This document shows positions 5,230-5,849 of a stretch of 5,849 bases of DNA, in pieces. The stretch's first letter is position 1. Each line of letters begins with the position of its first letter. Source of the DNA: Pseudomonadota bacterium (GTDB lineage Bacteria; Desulfobacterota; Desulfovibrionia; Desulfovibrionales; Desulfovibrionaceae). Position numbers and translations under genes: made by a program. The stretch spans positions 1 through 5,849 of the forward strand of contig JAEXTU010000376.1 in the NCBI GenBank assembly GCA_023453335.1, written 5' to 3'. The notes below the pieces were generated by a model. It saw only the letters and a list, made by a program, of their open reading frames with translations, was not told the origin of the DNA and did no database searches.

Positions 5230-5799
5230 ATGAGAATCATTGCCGGACGCTGGGGAGGCCGGGCCATCCGGTCGGTGTCCGGTCCGGGGTACCGCCCGGC
5301 CACCGGCAAGGTGCGCGGGGCGGTGTTCTCCATGCTGGAGGCGCGGGGCCTCGCCTGGCCCGGGGCGCGGGTGGCCGACCTGTTCGCGGGCAGCGGCAGC
5401 CTGGGCCTGGAGGCCCTGTCCCGGGGCGCGGCCTTCGCCCTGTTCGTGGAGTCGGCCTAGGCGGCGGCCGCGGCCATCCGGTACACCCTGGCCGACCTGG
5501 GCGCGCCCCGGTCGGCGGCCGCGGTCAAACAGGCCGACGTGTTCAAGGTGCTCGCGGAGCGGCCGGCCCGGCCCTACGACGCCCTCTTCGTGGACCCGCC
5601 CTACGGCCAGGACCTGCTCCTGCCCGCCCTGCGCCAGCTGGTGGACAAGGGCTGGCTGGCCTCGGGCGGGTTCCTGCTGGCCGAGGCCGAGGCCGGGCTT
5701 GACCTGGACCCGGACGGAGTGCATCCCGGACTGGAACTCGCAACCGACCGGCTCTACGGCCAGACGAGGATAGTGCTATGGACAAGACGCACGACGTGA
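5230..5799 (+). pseudogene. rsmD: RsmD, 16S rRNA (guanine(966)-N2)-methyltransferase, interrupted by an in-frame TAG
   Basis: Read through the stop, the frame spans 190 codons including the terminal TGA, the normal RsmD length. The N-terminus MRIIAGRWGGR and RPATGKVRGAVFSML (22-36) match the family. The SAM-binding motif is VADLFAGSGSLGLEALSRGA (48-67), and the catalytic motif for N2-guanine methylation is DPPY (122-125) in DALFVDPPYGQ. Codon 77 (5458-5460) is TAG, in VESA-stop-AAAAAIRYTL, where other RsmD proteins continue without a break. The fragment before the stop lacks DPPY and could not methylate. No ATG follows the stop; GTG at 5539 is the first plausible restart and lacks the SAM site. 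Sequence after the stop shows no decay: no other stop or frameshift, and normal GC-ending codons. A one-base change from CAG, AAG or GAG, or a sequencing error, would explain it. The start is 6 nt after the beta-CASP stop; the end overlaps coaD. Confidence 0.88.
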
Positions 5800-5849
5800 C
5801 CGCCATCTACCCCGGCACCTTCGACCCCCTGACCATGGGCCACGTGAGC
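5778..5849 (+). CDS. coaD: Phosphopantetheine adenylyltransferase, first 24 codons (runs off the window)
   Basis: The 24 visible residues begin MDKTHDVTAIYPGTFDPLTMGH. AIYPGTFDPLTMGH is the hallmark start of CoaD, including the TxGH nucleotide-binding motif (19-22) of the nucleotidylyltransferase superfamily. CoaD transfers AMP from ATP to 4'-phosphopantetheine, the fourth step of coenzyme A synthesis, in the cytoplasm. The N-terminus is a few residues longer than in many CoaD proteins. GAGGA at 5766-5770 lies 7 nt before the ATG. The start overlaps the rsmD end by 22 nt in another frame, matching the widespread rsmD-coaD gene order, so its expression may depend on ribosomes passing through rsmD. 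Confidence 0.93.
   Translation, partial: MDKTHDVTAIYPGTFDPLTMGHVS

Noticed and set aside
5458..5460. Pyrrolysine at the rsmD TAG.
   Set aside because: Pyrrolysine is known mainly in methylamine methyltransferases and has no role in RsmD. TAG also ends three other complete genes here, and no pyl gene is visible. Kept only as something to exclude by a genome search.
3484..5724. A very long minus-strand open frame continuing upstream of the LOG gene, antisense to the beta-CASP gene.
   Set aside because: Its upstream part is low-complexity (H, G, V, Q, L rich) and recognisable only as the complement of a clearly real gene in GC-rich DNA. The LOG family start fits at 3483.

Overview
This is a GC-rich window in which nearly every coding codon ends in G or C. 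It looks like bacterial chromosome. The protein style (compact GC-rich genes, the LOG/EamA/hydroxyacid-dehydrogenase/HAD mix, and a beta-CASP hydrolase next to rsmD-coaD) resembles sulfate-reducing Desulfovibrionales (Desulfobacterota). That placement is inferred from the flavour of the proteins, because no ribosomal marker is present.

Layout: two divergent transcription units flank an intergenic region at about 3484-3615. To the left, on the minus strand and in transcription order, are a LOG-family protein, an EamA/DMT transporter, a D-2-hydroxyacid dehydrogenase, a HAD phosphatase, and the start of a probable membrane protein that leaves the window at base 1. Spacing is very tight: the LOG stop TAG is followed directly by the TTG start of the transporter, and the dehydrogenase stop lies 2 nt from the HAD start. 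To the right, on the plus strand, are a metallo-beta-lactamase/beta-CASP RNase-like protein, rsmD (16S rRNA m2G966 methyltransferase) and the first 24 codons of coaD (phosphopantetheine adenylyltransferase). These are also packed with a 6-nt gap and then a 22-nt overlap.

The right-hand unit is housekeeping: RNA processing, rRNA methylation and CoA synthesis. The left-hand unit pairs a dehydrogenase with a phosphatase and a small-molecule exporter/importer. This could be a small metabolite-handling pathway, but no substrate can be read from the sequence.

Two things stand out. First, rsmD carries an in-frame TAG at codon 77, before its catalytic DPPY motif, yet the frame after the stop is perfectly conserved. 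Second, the junction between the HAD gene and the downstream membrane-protein gene is imperfectly duplicated with a period of about 86 bp. This leaves a second, diverged copy of the HAD C-terminal tail plus stop, and a second copy of an odd T7A7 tract. I see no CRISPR array, insertion sequence, tRNA or rRNA, and no clearly novel multi-gene system.
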